Source: JBLNDJ01 sp050261515 (GTDB lineage Bacteria; Acidobacteriota; Terriglobia; Bryobacterales; Bryobacteraceae). Taken from it: a stretch of 54,651 bases of DNA. The translations under genes and the position numbers were made by a program. The first letter of the stretch is position 1. Every line of letters begins with the position of its first letter. The notes under the pieces were generated by a model. The model saw nothing but the letters and a program-made list of their open reading frames with translations. It ran no database searches and was not told where the DNA came from. Of this stretch, positions 25,268 to 33,834 are shown piece after piece. Where the stretch lies: positions 1 through 54,651 of the forward strand of contig JBLNDJ010000039.1 in assembly GCA_050261515.1 (NCBI GenBank). The letters are read 5' to 3'.

Positions 25268-26650
25268 ATGTCGATGTGCTGCGAAGTGAAAGCTGGATTC
25301 GCGCTGGCGATAATGGCTTGCCTAGGGGCGAACGCATGGGCGACCGTTTCGGAGACGAGCGCGCCGGCGTTGGACGGATTGGAGATAAAACCGGCGGCGG
25401 CGCCTTCCGGACTGATTGTCACCTCCCAGGACGACAAGCCGCAGGTGAACTGGACCGGGCTCGTCCACCAGTCCCTCCGGTTCCTTTCGATCGAGCACGG
25501 CTTCCGCATGCTCACCGAGCAGGGCACGCGCGCGGGTATGAAGCAGATCCCGCGAGGCTACCTGAACGCGGTAGGCAACTTGCACGGATGGGCCGACGGC
25601 GATCCCTTCTACGTGAACTTCCTGGGGCATCCGATCCAGGGATCCGTTGCGGGCTATATCTGGGTGCAAAACGATACCCGGTATCGCGACGTCGAATTCG
25701 GCCGTGACCGCCGTTACTGGAAAGGCCGCCTGCGCGCGGCCGGGTTCGCCCTGGCCTACAGCGAGCAGTTCGAGATCGGGCTGGCCAGCGAGGCTTCGCT
25801 GGGGCAGATTCAGAGCTTCTATCCACAGCAGGGATTCGTAGACCATGTGGTGACGCCGGCCATAGGGCTCGGCTGGATGGTGGGCGAGGACGCTCTCGAC
25901 AAGTACGTCATCAAGCGTCTCGAAGCGCGCACGGAGAGTACCTCGCTGAGGATTCTGTTGCGCGCCGGGTTGAATCCAACGCGCAGCTTCGCCAATGTTC
26001 TGGCGGGAAAAGCGCCGTGGCACCGCTACACGGGTCCCGGGATTCTGGCCTACCGGCGGGCGGAGGTACGTCCCACGACGCCGCCCAAGCTGGTGAAAGA
26101 TGTTGTGGAGCCGCCCGAAGGCGTGGCGCCGTTCGAGTTCGGCATAACATCGAGCTTCCGGCAGACGGGGACCGGCATGTGCCCCGGCGGCGGAGCCTCG
26201 GGCGCGTTCCGCCTGGCGCCCGCCTGGCAGCTCGTGCTCGAAGTGAACGGCTGCAACCTTACGGGGCTCGATAAGAACACGAGCGGCGATTCGCTTACGT
26301 TTCAGGTCGGGCCGAGATGGTCGCCGCTTGCCTCGCGACGCTGGAGCCCGTATGCGCAGGTGCTGGTGGGCGGGCGCAAGATCACGCAGGAGACGATGCT
26401 GCCCGACAGGCGGCGCGAACTGGAGGACTCGCCTCCGCCGGTGCATGCCGACTACGTGCGGGACGCGGAATCGACCGGGCTCTCGCTCGGCGCGGGCGTG
26501 GGGGTGGATGTGACGCTCAACTCCGCGCTTGCCCTGCAGGTGGCCAAGCTCGAGTACTCGCGTTCGTGGCTGGGCAACGTGAATGGCGTGAGTTACTCGA
26601 AAGACCTGCACCTCACGACGGGCTTCGTGATCCGGTTCGGCACGTGGTGA
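25268..26650 (+). CDS. Outer-membrane beta-barrel protein
   Basis: A 460-residue exported protein. The signal peptide is residues 1-25 (GFALAIMACLGANAWA). A mixed region of about 150 residues with YLNAVGNLHGWADGDPFYVNFLGHP follows. The last ~180 residues alternate polar and aromatic residues and end in DLHLTTGFVIRFGTW, which fits transmembrane beta strands. Ligand unknown. The frame is open from a GTG at 25172 that overlaps the sigma factor stop as GTGA. Starting there would put 32 non-signal residues before the signal peptide, so I prefer ATG at 25268 or 25274. Coupled translation with the sigma gene remains possible. Confidence 0.7.
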   Translation: MSMCCEVKAGFALAIMACLGANAWATVSETSAPALDGLEIKPAAAPSGLIVTSQDDKPQVNWTGLVHQSLRFLSIEHGFRMLTEQGTRAGMKQIPRGYLNAVGNLHGWADGDPFYVNFLGHPIQGSVAGYIWVQNDTRYRDVEFGRDRRYWKGRLRAAGFALAYSEQFEIGLASEASLGQIQSFYPQQGFVDHVVTPAIGLGWMVGEDALDKYVIKRLEARTESTSLRILLRAGLNPTRSFANVLAGKAPWHRYTGPGILAYRRAEVRPTTPPKLVKDVVEPPEGVAPFEFGITSSFRQTGTGMCPGGGASGAFRLAPAWQLVLEVNGCNLTGLDKNTSGDSLTFQVGPRWSPLASRRWSPYAQVLVGGRKITQETMLPDRRRELEDSPPPVHADYVRDAESTGLSLGAGVGVDVTLNSALALQVAKLEYSRSWLGNVNGVSYSKDLHLTTGFVIRFGTW

Positions 26651-26716
26651 GGCTGCGCAGGTCGGCCAGCATCGCCGTGGGACGACGCCGGCCGCAATGG
26701 GCCGCCTAACCTGAAT

Positions 26717-26753
26717 CGCGCACTCGATTCGCGGGTCGGCGCGAGTCTGCGCG
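26717..26753. terminator. Hairpin between convergent genes
   Basis: CGCGCA+CTCG (26717-26726) pairs with CGAG+TGCGCG (26742-26753), leaving a two-base bulge (TC) and a 15-base loop. There is no T-run. Its place between the beta-barrel gene and the leftward hypothetical gene suggests a shared termination site. Confidence 0.35.
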
Positions 26754-26828
26754 ATCTGAGCGACTTAGGTGCGACGCGCGGGGGCCGGCGGCGTCCTTTG
26801 TCTCAACGGGTGTCTCAGTTGGGGCAGT

Positions 26829-27362
26829 CTAGGCCGGATCCAGGTCGCCGGTGGCGAAGCTCTCGAAGCCCGGCGTGCGCGTCCGTTCGGCGGCCGTGAG
26901 CCCGTACTCGCTGTAGAGCGGCTCGAGGATCGCTTCGAGGTCCGCCAGGTACAGCGTGCGCTCGTGCTCGGCGACGCCGTCGGGGATGCACCAGACGTGC
27001 GGCGCCAGCACCGCGCATGCGGCGAGGATCTGCCGCCTGTGGCCCGCGACGCTCGTGAGGAACAGATTGAGGTCGGCCTTTTGTTTTTCCAGATTGAACG
27101 ACAGCCATTCCTGAAATGTTCGCAGGTGGCTTCTTCGAATTACCTGATCGGTGACGTCGGGTCCAAACGACGGCGTCAGCTGATAGTGTGTGTACTTGCC
27201 CGTCTCAGAATTCTTCAGGCCGGCCAGGAAAGCAAGCCGCCCGAACGTGCTCGGGATCTCCGAGATCTGCTGTTGCCACATCTCGGAGGCGCGCTCGGCC
27301 GGCGAGGGCCGGTCGCAAGAGCACTTAAATTCGCGTGCCGGGGAACGATCGTTTCGCTGCAT
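26829..27362 (-). CDS. Conserved hypothetical protein
   Basis: A 177-residue soluble protein without signal or membrane segments. The motif EMWQQQISEIPSTFGRLAFL and the segment RTFQEWLSFNLEKQKADLNLFL look like conserved helices. I associate them with a family of short hypothetical proteins frequent in acidobacteria, but I can name no domain. The C-terminal part (YSEYGLTAAERTRTPGFESFATG) may also be conserved. Start at 27362. It is divergent from the M24-like gene. Function unknown. Confidence 0.65.
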   Translation of the reverse strand: MQRNDRSPAREFKCSCDRPSPAERASEMWQQQISEIPSTFGRLAFLAGLKNSETGKYTHYQLTPSFGPDVTDQVIRRSHLRTFQEWLSFNLEKQKADLNLFLTSVAGHRRQILAACAVLAPHVWCIPDGVAEHERTLYLADLEAILEPLYSEYGLTAAERTRTPGFESFATGDLDPA

Positions 27363-27598
27363 TTTGACCTCTCAGGGTCCACGAAATGCCCCGCCGAAAC
27401 CGTAATTCGATATCGGCCAGAGTGGGTTCCGCACAGGTATCATCCGACAGGATTTTCGGATAATCAATAGCCTTTTGCGGCCACTTCGTACTTTCGGTAC
27501 TACCAGTACAACCACAAATGCGGGTTTGAAATAGAGCCAACTGGGGGGTTGTCGCCGTACTGATGGGCGATATCCCTAGGCTTTTGGTTCCGGCGGAG

Positions 27599-27604
27599 TA
27601 CAAT
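27599..27604 (+). promoter_or_regulatory. -10 box TACAAT before the M24-like gene
   Basis: TACAAT ends 13 bases before the ATG at 27618, leaving a predicted leader of about seven bases with no Shine-Dalgarno. The same hexamer precedes the tRNA-Arg gene, which supports its use as a -10 element here. Confidence 0.5.
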
Positions 27605-27617
27605 AAACACCACGATC

Positions 27618-28982
27618 ATGAAAGAGCCGCAACCATTATTAGACGCGCATCGCGGGGACCTCGAGCGGGTTCTGAGAGTGCTGGAGCAGACGCCGGCGAT
27701 CGACCGCGAGTACATGGCGCCGCGCGAGGAGTTCGCCGCGCGGGCGCGCAGGACGAACGAGGCGCTGGCGCGGCGGGGCCACACTGTGGGCCTGGTGTTT
27801 TCCGATGAGCACTACTCGGGCGACGTGCCGTACCTGGGCGGGAACACGAACGTCTCGATCGAGCAGGTGGCCGGTGTCATCGGACCGCGCGGGTTCCACA
27901 TCGCCGCCGGCCTGGAGGGCGGCTACGTGGCCGAGCAATTGGCGTCGCGTGCCGGCGCCGAGGTCCACAAGGTCGAGCTGCTTCAGCTCGCCGATGAGAA
28001 ATATCCGATCAAAGCCGAACGGCTCGAAGACGTCATCGCCGCGGCGGCAGGCGGCAAGGTGGACCACGTCGCGCTGCTCACGCCGCGCCAGGTGATTCCG
28101 GCTGCGCTGGTCGAGTATCTCGAAAAGCTGTACGGGCGCGAGGGCGTCGTCGACGCGCAGGAGATCTACTATCGCGTCAAGTACGAAAAGAGCGAGATCG
28201 AGATGCGCCTCATCGCCGATGCGTGCGTCGTCGCGGATGCGATGCTGGGGGCGATGCTCGCCGTGCTCAGGCCGGGCCGCCTCGAAACCGAGGTCGCGGC
28301 CTGGGGTGCGTGGGTGGGGCGCATGCTGGGCTCCGAGCGCGACGGCTTCGAGATCATGGTGGGGGCGAACGAGGCCAATCGCACGCTGATCGGGCCGGCG
28401 CTGAACCGGCCGATCCGAGAGGGCGACTGGGTGCACCTCGGCGTGGCGCCCAAGCGCGATGGGCTGACGGCGTGCGTGCGGCGGTCGGTCATCGCGGTGG
28501 AGGACCCGCGGCGCGTGACCGCGAAGCAGCAATATTGGTTCGACCTGGTCGAGGGCGCCTACGAGACCGGCGAGGAGTGGTACCGGAAAGTGGCGGCGGA
28601 GAACCTGCCGGCGCGGCTCCAGGAGCAGGCGCTGGTGAATTACTTCCGCGACCGCGCGGCGGAGGTTTCCTCGCATATCGGGAAGGAAATCGCGCTCGAA
28701 TCGCTGAAGCCGTACACGGGGACGCATAACTCGGGCTACACGGAGTGCCAGGAGTTTTTCGGCGCGATCACGCTCGATAGCCATGAGCCGTTGGGGCAGA
28801 GGATCGTCACGATGCTCGACGTGGCGCTGCGCGGGATCGGCGACCGCTGGGACGACGTCGTGATCCCGAACTTCGATTACTGCGTGGTCGAGAACACGCT
28901 CGGCAAGTACGGCTCGCGCGTGGAGCGGCTGACGCGCGTGCCGGTCCACGCGCAGGAGATGGTCGGACGCGGCGCGCTGTAA
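27618..28982 (+). CDS. M24-family (creatinase/aminopeptidase P-like) protein without usual metal ligands
   Basis: A 454-residue protein with an N-terminal creatinase/prolidase-type domain and a C-terminal pita-bread fold (about residues 185-450). Metal-dependent M24 peptidases have aspartates in 'VLIDAGAEYDGYASDITRT'-like segments. The matching stretch here is WVHLGVAPKRDGLTACVRR, where the two aspartates are replaced by glycine and cysteine. The histidine region is TGTHNSGYTE. So this is probably not a metallopeptidase and may act like creatinase, which uses the fold without metal. No signal peptide, so cytoplasmic. It begins the carbohydrate block. The next gene starts 21 bases after its stop, with its own -10 box. 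Confidence 0.82.
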   Translation: MKEPQPLLDAHRGDLERVLRVLEQTPAIDREYMAPREEFAARARRTNEALARRGHTVGLVFSDEHYSGDVPYLGGNTNVSIEQVAGVIGPRGFHIAAGLEGGYVAEQLASRAGAEVHKVELLQLADEKYPIKAERLEDVIAAAAGGKVDHVALLTPRQVIPAALVEYLEKLYGREGVVDAQEIYYRVKYEKSEIEMRLIADACVVADAMLGAMLAVLRPGRLETEVAAWGAWVGRMLGSERDGFEIMVGANEANRTLIGPALNRPIREGDWVHLGVAPKRDGLTACVRRSVIAVEDPRRVTAKQQYWFDLVEGAYETGEEWYRKVAAENLPARLQEQALVNYFRDRAAEVSSHIGKEIALESLKPYTGTHNSGYTECQEFFGAITLDSHEPLGQRIVTMLDVALRGIGDRWDDVVIPNFDYCVVENTLGKYGSRVERLTRVPVHAQEMVGRGAL

Positions 28983-28986
28983 CGAG

Positions 28987-28992
28987 TACAAT
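28987..28992 (+). promoter_or_regulatory. -10 box TACAAT before the GH106-like gene
   Basis: TACAATGGCGG lies 11 bases before the ATG at 29004. The related TATAATGGCGG occurs before the gene at 36696. No Shine-Dalgarno is visible, so a very short leader is likely. Confidence 0.45.
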
Positions 28993-29003
28993 GGCGGATC
29001 GCT

Positions 29004-32000
29004 ATGCGATTGCTTGCCGCCATACTCATCGTCTCCGCCGCGGCGTATGCCGCCGATTCATCCGCCACGCTCCGCGAGCGTTTCGCCGATCCGCCCGCGG
29101 AGTTCCGCACCATGCCGTTCCTGGTTTGGGACGGCGAGGTCACCGAAGCCGATATAGACCGCCACGTCGAAGGATTCAAGAAGCAGGGCGTGGGCGGGTT
29201 CTTCATCCATCCGCGTCCGGGCCTGGTTACGCCGTATATGTCCGAGCGCTGGTTCGAACTGGTGCGCTACGCGGTCGCCAAGGCGCAGAAGCTCGGCATG
29301 GAAGCGTGGCTCTACGACGAGAACTCGTATCCGAGCGGCTTCGCGGGCGGCCACGTGCCGGCCGAAATGCCTGAGAGCTACAACGAGGGCCAGGGGCTCA
29401 CGCTGCGCAAGATCGCCTCCGAGCCCACGGCCGGGGACAAGGCGAAGTGCAAGGTGCTTGAACGCGCCGGCGCCGGCTACGCGTGCTACGAGCTCGCCTA
29501 CTATCCGAAGGGCGGGTGGTTCGGCGGGTATTCTTACGTCGATCTGATCCGGCCGGGCGTCACCGAGAAGTTCATCGAGCTGACGATGCGCGGCTACGAA
29601 CGGTCGATCGGGGCGAGCTTCGGCCGCACGGTTCCGGGCATCTTCGCCGATGAACCGAACATCGCGCCGCCCAAGGACGGGTCGATCCGCTGGACGCCCG
29701 ATCTGTTCGAGCAGTTCGAGAAGCGCTGGGGCTACGATCTGCGGCCGCGGCTGCTTTCGCTGTTTGAGGACACAGGCGACTGGCGCAAGGTGCGGCACGA
29801 TTACTACTCGACGCTGCTCGATTTGTTCGTCGAACGCTGGAGCAAGCCGTGGCACGCGTACATGCAGAAATCCGGGCTTAAGTGGACCGGGCACTATTGG
29901 GAGCACGAGTGGCCGAGCCCCAGGCAGGGGCCCGACAACATGGCGATGTATGCGTGGCACGACGTCCCCGCGATCGACATGCTGTTCAACCAGTTCAGCG
30001 AGGAGACCAGCAACCAGTTCGGCGATGCGCGTAGTGTGAGGGAACTTGCCAGCGTGGCGAACCAGCTCGGGCGCAAGCGCGCGCTGAGCGAAACCTACGG
30101 CGGCGGCGGGTGGGACCTGCGGTTCGAGGACATGAAGCGGCTGGGCGATTGGGAGTACGCGCTCGGCGTGAACTTCATGAACCAGCACCTCGCGTTCCAG
30201 ACGCTGGCGGGCGCGCGCAAGTACGACTATCCGCAGTCGTTCACCTATCACGAGCCGTGGTGGAATCACTACCGCGCGCTGGGCGATTACTTCGGGCGGC
30301 TGTCGATGGCGCTTTCGGCGGGCGAGCAGGTGAACCGCACGCTGGTGATCGAGCCCACGACTTCGGCGTGGATGTACGGGAGCGGCGCGAAGCTCAAGGA
30401 GATCGAGCGCGATTTTCGGGCGTGCGTGAACCGGCTGGAGGCGCAGCAGGTCGAGTACGATCTCGCGAGCGAGTACATGATCCGCGAGCACGGGAAGCTG
30501 GACGGCCGCAAGTTCGGCATCGGGCAGCGCGCCTATGAGCTGGTGGTGCTTGGGCCGGGCGTCGAGAGCCTGGAGAGCCGCACGGCCGCGATGCTGGCCG
30601 ATTACCTCAAGGCGGGCGGCGTGGTGCTCTCGTTCGTCGAGCCTCCGGCGCGCGTGGATGGCGTGGAGAGTTCGGTCTTCGCGACGCTCGCCTCGCAGTT
30701 CGGCAGGCAGTGGATCCGGGCGGCGTCGCCCGACGATGCCGCGGCGAAGCAGCTTCTGGCGAGCGGCGATTTCACGGGCGCGTCGGGCCTGCTGCACCAT
30801 CAGCGGCGGCGGCTCGCGGACGGCGAACTGCTGTTCTTCGTCAACTCGAGCCTGGAAGAGCCGGCGCGCGCCGAGGTGCGGGTGAGCGGGCGGTCGCTGA
30901 CGCGGTTCGATGCGGTGACCGGCGCTGTCGCGCCGTATCCCGCGCGGGCGGAGAGCGGACGGCTCGCGTTCACGGTGGACCTGCCGCCCGCCGGGAGCCT
31001 GCTCGTGGCCGCGACGAACACGGGAGCGCCTGCGAAGGAAATCGCCAAGCGCGGCGAGCCGCGCGCGGTCGATGCGGCGTCGCCCCTGATGGTGAAGCGC
31101 GCTTCGCCGAACGTGCTCAAGATCGACTACTGCGACCTGAAGCTCGGCGGCGCCACCGATCCGGACATTTACTTCTACAAGGCTGCGGAGAAGATTTTCA
31201 AGCACCACGGATTCACCGATGGCGACCCGTGGAACACGGCCGTGCAGTACAAGACGTCGATTCTCGATCGCAACCATTTCGCGTCCGATTCCGGGTTCGA
31301 GGCGGTGTTCCACTTCGATGTCGCCGCGGGCGTGAGCGCCGCGGGAATGCAGGCGGTGGTCGAACGGCCCGCGCTGTGGCGCGTCGCGGTGAACGGCGCG
31401 CAAGTCGCGGCGAAGCCCGGCGCATGGTGGCTCGATGCGGAGTTCGGCGTCTACGACATCGGCGCGCAGGTGAAGCCCGGGGCCAACACCATCACGCTCA
31501 CGGCGCGGCCGATGACGATCCACACCGAGCTCGAGCCGGTCTACATCCTCGGCGATTTCGGCGTGGAGGCGCGCGAGAGAGGATTCGGCATCGTGCCCGC
31601 GCGCGGCCTGAAGGCGGGCGAGTGGAAGGAGCAGGCGCTGCCGTTCTACTCGGACGTGGTGACTTACTCGCGGTCGTATCGACTCACCCGCGGCGGCGCT
31701 TACAAAGTCGCGCTCGGCAAGTGGCTCGGGACGGTTGCTGAAGTGAAAGTGAACGGCAAGCCGGCGGGCGTGATCGGCTGGGCGCCGTATGAGCTCGACA
31801 TTACGAAGTTCGTCCGCAGCGGCAGCAACCAGGTGGAGGTGCTGGTCTACGGGTCGCTCAAAAATCTGCTCGGGCCGCATCACTCGAAGCGCACGCCTGG
31901 GTTCGTCACGCCGTGGAGCTGGCGCTCGGCTCCGGACCACACGCCCGCGGGGACGGAATACGATCTTTACGGTTACGGGCTGTTCGAGGAGTTTCAGGTA

Positions 32001-32018
32001 GCGGAAACGCGCCGCTGA
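29004..32018 (+). CDS. Secreted glycoside hydrolase, GH106-like (rhamnosidase type)
   Basis: A 1004-residue exported enzyme (signal peptide MRLLAAILIVSAAAYA). The N-terminal catalytic barrel opens with FRTMPFLVWDGEVTEADIDRHVEGFKKQGVGGFFIHPRPG, closely following the GH106 alpha-L-rhamnosidase pattern. Acidic candidates are WLYDEN (about residue 103) and GIFADEPN (about 214). The C-terminal 200 residues contain galactose-binding-like sandwich features (VNGKPAGVIGWAPYELDITKFV, GSNQVEVLVYGSLKNLLGPHH). Substrate is inferred from the family only. It is followed by a hairpin-rich gap and then two more secreted glycosidases in the same direction. TACAAT precedes the start. Confidence 0.78.
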   Translation: MRLLAAILIVSAAAYAADSSATLRERFADPPAEFRTMPFLVWDGEVTEADIDRHVEGFKKQGVGGFFIHPRPGLVTPYMSERWFELVRYAVAKAQKLGMEAWLYDENSYPSGFAGGHVPAEMPESYNEGQGLTLRKIASEPTAGDKAKCKVLERAGAGYACYELAYYPKGGWFGGYSYVDLIRPGVTEKFIELTMRGYERSIGASFGRTVPGIFADEPNIAPPKDGSIRWTPDLFEQFEKRWGYDLRPRLLSLFEDTGDWRKVRHDYYSTLLDLFVERWSKPWHAYMQKSGLKWTGHYWEHEWPSPRQGPDNMAMYAWHDVPAIDMLFNQFSEETSNQFGDARSVRELASVANQLGRKRALSETYGGGGWDLRFEDMKRLGDWEYALGVNFMNQHLAFQTLAGARKYDYPQSFTYHEPWWNHYRALGDYFGRLSMALSAGEQVNRTLVIEPTTSAWMYGSGAKLKEIERDFRACVNRLEAQQVEYDLASEYMIREHGKLDGRKFGIGQRAYELVVLGPGVESLESRTAAMLADYLKAGGVVLSFVEPPARVDGVESSVFATLASQFGRQWIRAASPDDAAAKQLLASGDFTGASGLLHHQRRRLADGELLFFVNSSLEEPARAEVRVSGRSLTRFDAVTGAVAPYPARAESGRLAFTVDLPPAGSLLVAATNTGAPAKEIAKRGEPRAVDAASPLMVKRASPNVLKIDYCDLKLGGATDPDIYFYKAAEKIFKHHGFTDGDPWNTAVQYKTSILDRNHFASDSGFEAVFHFDVAAGVSAAGMQAVVERPALWRVAVNGAQVAAKPGAWWLDAEFGVYDIGAQVKPGANTITLTARPMTIHTELEPVYILGDFGVEARERGFGIVPARGLKAGEWKEQALPFYSDVVTYSRSYRLTRGGAYKVALGKWLGTVAEVKVNGKPAGVIGWAPYELDITKFVRSGSNQVEVLVYGSLKNLLGPHHSKRTPGFVTPWSWRSAPDHTPAGTEYDLYGYGLFEEFQVAETRR

Positions 32019-32060
32019 TTCGAGTTTTCCGTGGGGAGTGGGAGAGGCAAGTTTCCGGGC

Positions 32061-32120
32061 GAAGCGCAAGGGCTTCACAACGGAGAACCCCGGATCGGGT
32101 CCGGGGCTCTCACTTGAAGC
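32061..32120 (+). promoter_or_regulatory. Structured leader with mutually exclusive pairings
   Basis: GAAGC (32061-32065) can pair with GCTTC (32072-32076). The same GCTTCA (32072-32077) can instead pair with TGAAGC (32115-32120), enclosing a 12-base hairpin at 32083-32111 (GAGAACCCCGGA / TCCGGGGCTCTC, one mismatch, loop TCGGG). The two states exclude each other, as in RNA switches. It lies just upstream of a 24-codon frame with a strong ribosome site. Confidence 0.45.
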
Positions 32121-32128
32121 GGAAAGGA

Positions 32129-32149
32129 GGACCAGCTTATGGTCCTTTT
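32129..32149 (+). promoter_or_regulatory. Hairpin over a ribosome site and start codon
   Basis: GGACCA (32129-32134) pairs with TGGTCC (32140-32145) around loop GCTTA, followed by TTTT. The left arm contains the end of the AAAGGAGG ribosome site, and the right arm contains part of the ATG at 32139. It could hide the start codon, or serve as a weak intrinsic terminator for the gene ending at 32018. Confidence 0.45.
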
Positions 32150-32213
32150 GCTGGTACGGTTTCGGTCGCTCCTTGGCCGGCTGACGGTGCTGCTGACCTG
32201 GCGTAAACGCTAG
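32139..32213 (+). CDS. 24-residue hydrophobic, basic peptide
   Basis: A 24-codon frame starting MVLLLVRFRSLLGR and ending TWRKR. AAAGGAGG stands eight bases before the ATG, one of the best ribosome sites in the window. The peptide alternates leucine/valine blocks with six arginines and a lysine, so it could insert in or lie on a membrane, like type I toxins or small regulatory membrane peptides. It sits alone in the 274-base gap between the GH106-like and GH51 genes, 79 bases before the latter's start, behind a foldable leader. A leader peptide regulating the arabinofuranosidase gene is the alternative. There is no homologue I can recall. Confidence 0.45.
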   Translation: MVLLLVRFRSLLGRLTVLLTWRKR

Positions 32214-32225
32214 GCGCAATACCGT

Positions 32226-32254
32226 GCGGGGTGGGACGCCAATTCCAACCCCGC
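32226..32254 (+). repeat. Inverted repeat before the GH51 gene
   Basis: GCGGGGTGG (32226-32234) pairs with CCAACCCCGC (32245-32254), with one bulged A and a ten-base loop. A smaller GCGT-AA-ACGC hairpin lies at 32201-32210 inside the end of the 24-codon frame. Both precede the GH51 ribosome site GGAGGG at about 32279. Confidence 0.4.
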
Positions 32255-32292
32255 TACCAGCGATTGTAAGGCGGTTCAGGAGGGAAAGCAAT

Positions 32293-33825
32293 ATGCGCAC
32301 GTTGACAACCGCTCTCGTTGCCGCCGCGCTCGCGCTGCCTTGCGCCGCCGCCGGGCCGCAGGCTCGCATCAAGATCGATACCGACCGCGAGATCGGGCAG
32401 GTGGATCCGATGCTGTTCGGCAACTTCGCCGAGCATCTCGGCCGCGTCATTTACGGCGGCATCTATCAGGAAGGCAGCCCGCTCAGCGATAAGGACGGCT
32501 ACCGCACCGACGTCGCGAAGGCCGTCCGCGAACTCGGGGTGTCGATCCTGCGCTGGCCCGGCGGCAACTTCGTCTCCGGCTACAACTGGAAGGATGGGAT
32601 CGGCCCGAAGGACCAGCGTCCGGTGCGGCCCGAGTATGCCTGGGGCGGTGTCGAGACGAACCGCTTCGGCACCGACGAGTTCCTGCGCTACTGCGAGCGC
32701 GTCGGCGTCGAGCCGTATATATGCATCAACGCGGGCCTCGGGTCCGTCGAAGACGCGCGCAACTGGGTCGAGTACACCAACGAGAAGCGGCACACGTATT
32801 GGGCCGACCAGCGGCGCAAAAACGGCCGCGAGGAACCCTACGGCGTGAAGTTCTGGGGTCTCGGCAACGAGATCGACGGCCCCTGGCAGATGGGCCATAA
32901 GAACGCCGAAGACTACGCCAAGTTCGCGCTCGAGGCGGGGAAAGCCATGCGTTGGATCGACGGCTCGATCAAGCTCATCGCGAGCGGGTCGAGTAACTTC
33001 GGCCCGGACGCCGATTGGATCAAGTGGAACCGTACCGTGCTCGCCTCGCTCAAGGATACGGTGGATTACATCTCGCTCCATACTTACATCGGGAACCGGG
33101 AAAACGATCTCGAGAAGTTTCTCGCGGCGTCGCAGGATATCGACCACCGGATCGAGGTCACCGAGGGGCTAATCCGCGCCGCCCAGTCGGGCCAGGAAAA
33201 GCCGCGCCCGCTGTACATCGCCTACGACGAATGGAACGTGTGGTACCGCTCGGGCGGATGCTGCCTGGAGGAGCAATACAACTTCGAGGACAGCCTCGCC
33301 ATGGGCATGTTCTTCAACTCGTTCTTCCGGCACGCGAACATCGTCAAGATGGCGAACCTGGCGCAGCTCGTCAACGGAATCGCGCCCATCTTCACCAGCG
33401 AGAAGGGGCTGTACCTTCAGCCGATCTATTTTCCCATCGCCGAGTTCGGCAAGCAGCGCGGGAATACTTCGCTTGACTTATTCGTTTCCTCGCCGACTTA
33501 CTCGGTCGGCAAGAAGCCTCCGGTGAATTATCTCGACACATCGGCCACTTATAACAAGCAGACGCGGGCGGTATACGTGAACGTGCTCAACCGGAGCGCG
33601 AAGCTCGATATCGAAGCGCGCATCGAGAACCAGACGGGCAGGCTGGGCGAATCGGCGGAGGTCTGGCAGATGAACTATCCCGATCTCAAGGCCACGCATA
33701 CGTTCGGGGACGATCGCAAGGTCCGGCCCGCGACGAAGACCGTGCCGCTGGCGATCTCGGGCGGCGGCTTCGCTTACACCTTCCCGGCGCACTCGCTCAC
33801 GATCCTGCGGGTGCAAGTCCAATAG
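32293..33825 (+). CDS. Secreted alpha-L-arabinofuranosidase, GH51
   Basis: A 510-residue exported enzyme (signal peptide MRTLTTALVAAALALPCAAA) that removes terminal arabinofuranose from arabinan or arabinoxylan. The barrel starts at IGQVDPMLFGNFAEHLGRVIYGG, and LRWPGGNFVSGYNWKDGIGP is a strong family signature. The acid/base is Glu193 in FWGLGNEID, and the nucleophile is Glu313 in IAYDEWNVWY. The C-terminal sandwich ends in FPAHSLTILRVQ. ATG at 32293 is used because GGAGGG stands before it and the signal peptide begins there. The GH42 gene follows after nine bases, with its ribosome site overlapping this stop. Confidence 0.95.
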   Translation: MRTLTTALVAAALALPCAAAGPQARIKIDTDREIGQVDPMLFGNFAEHLGRVIYGGIYQEGSPLSDKDGYRTDVAKAVRELGVSILRWPGGNFVSGYNWKDGIGPKDQRPVRPEYAWGGVETNRFGTDEFLRYCERVGVEPYICINAGLGSVEDARNWVEYTNEKRHTYWADQRRKNGREEPYGVKFWGLGNEIDGPWQMGHKNAEDYAKFALEAGKAMRWIDGSIKLIASGSSNFGPDADWIKWNRTVLASLKDTVDYISLHTYIGNRENDLEKFLAASQDIDHRIEVTEGLIRAAQSGQEKPRPLYIAYDEWNVWYRSGGCCLEEQYNFEDSLAMGMFFNSFFRHANIVKMANLAQLVNGIAPIFTSEKGLYLQPIYFPIAEFGKQRGNTSLDLFVSSPTYSVGKKPPVNYLDTSATYNKQTRAVYVNVLNRSAKLDIEARIENQTGRLGESAEVWQMNYPDLKATHTFGDDRKVRPATKTVPLAISGGGFAYTFPAHSLTILRVQVQ

Positions 33826-33834
33826 GAGAGCCTC

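Noticed and set aside
29058..32450. A 1130-codon open frame on the minus strand opposite the GH106-like gene
   Set aside because: It is the antisense of a clear glycosidase gene in GC-rich codon usage. It is Arg/Pro/His-rich with no domain, signal or ribosome site.
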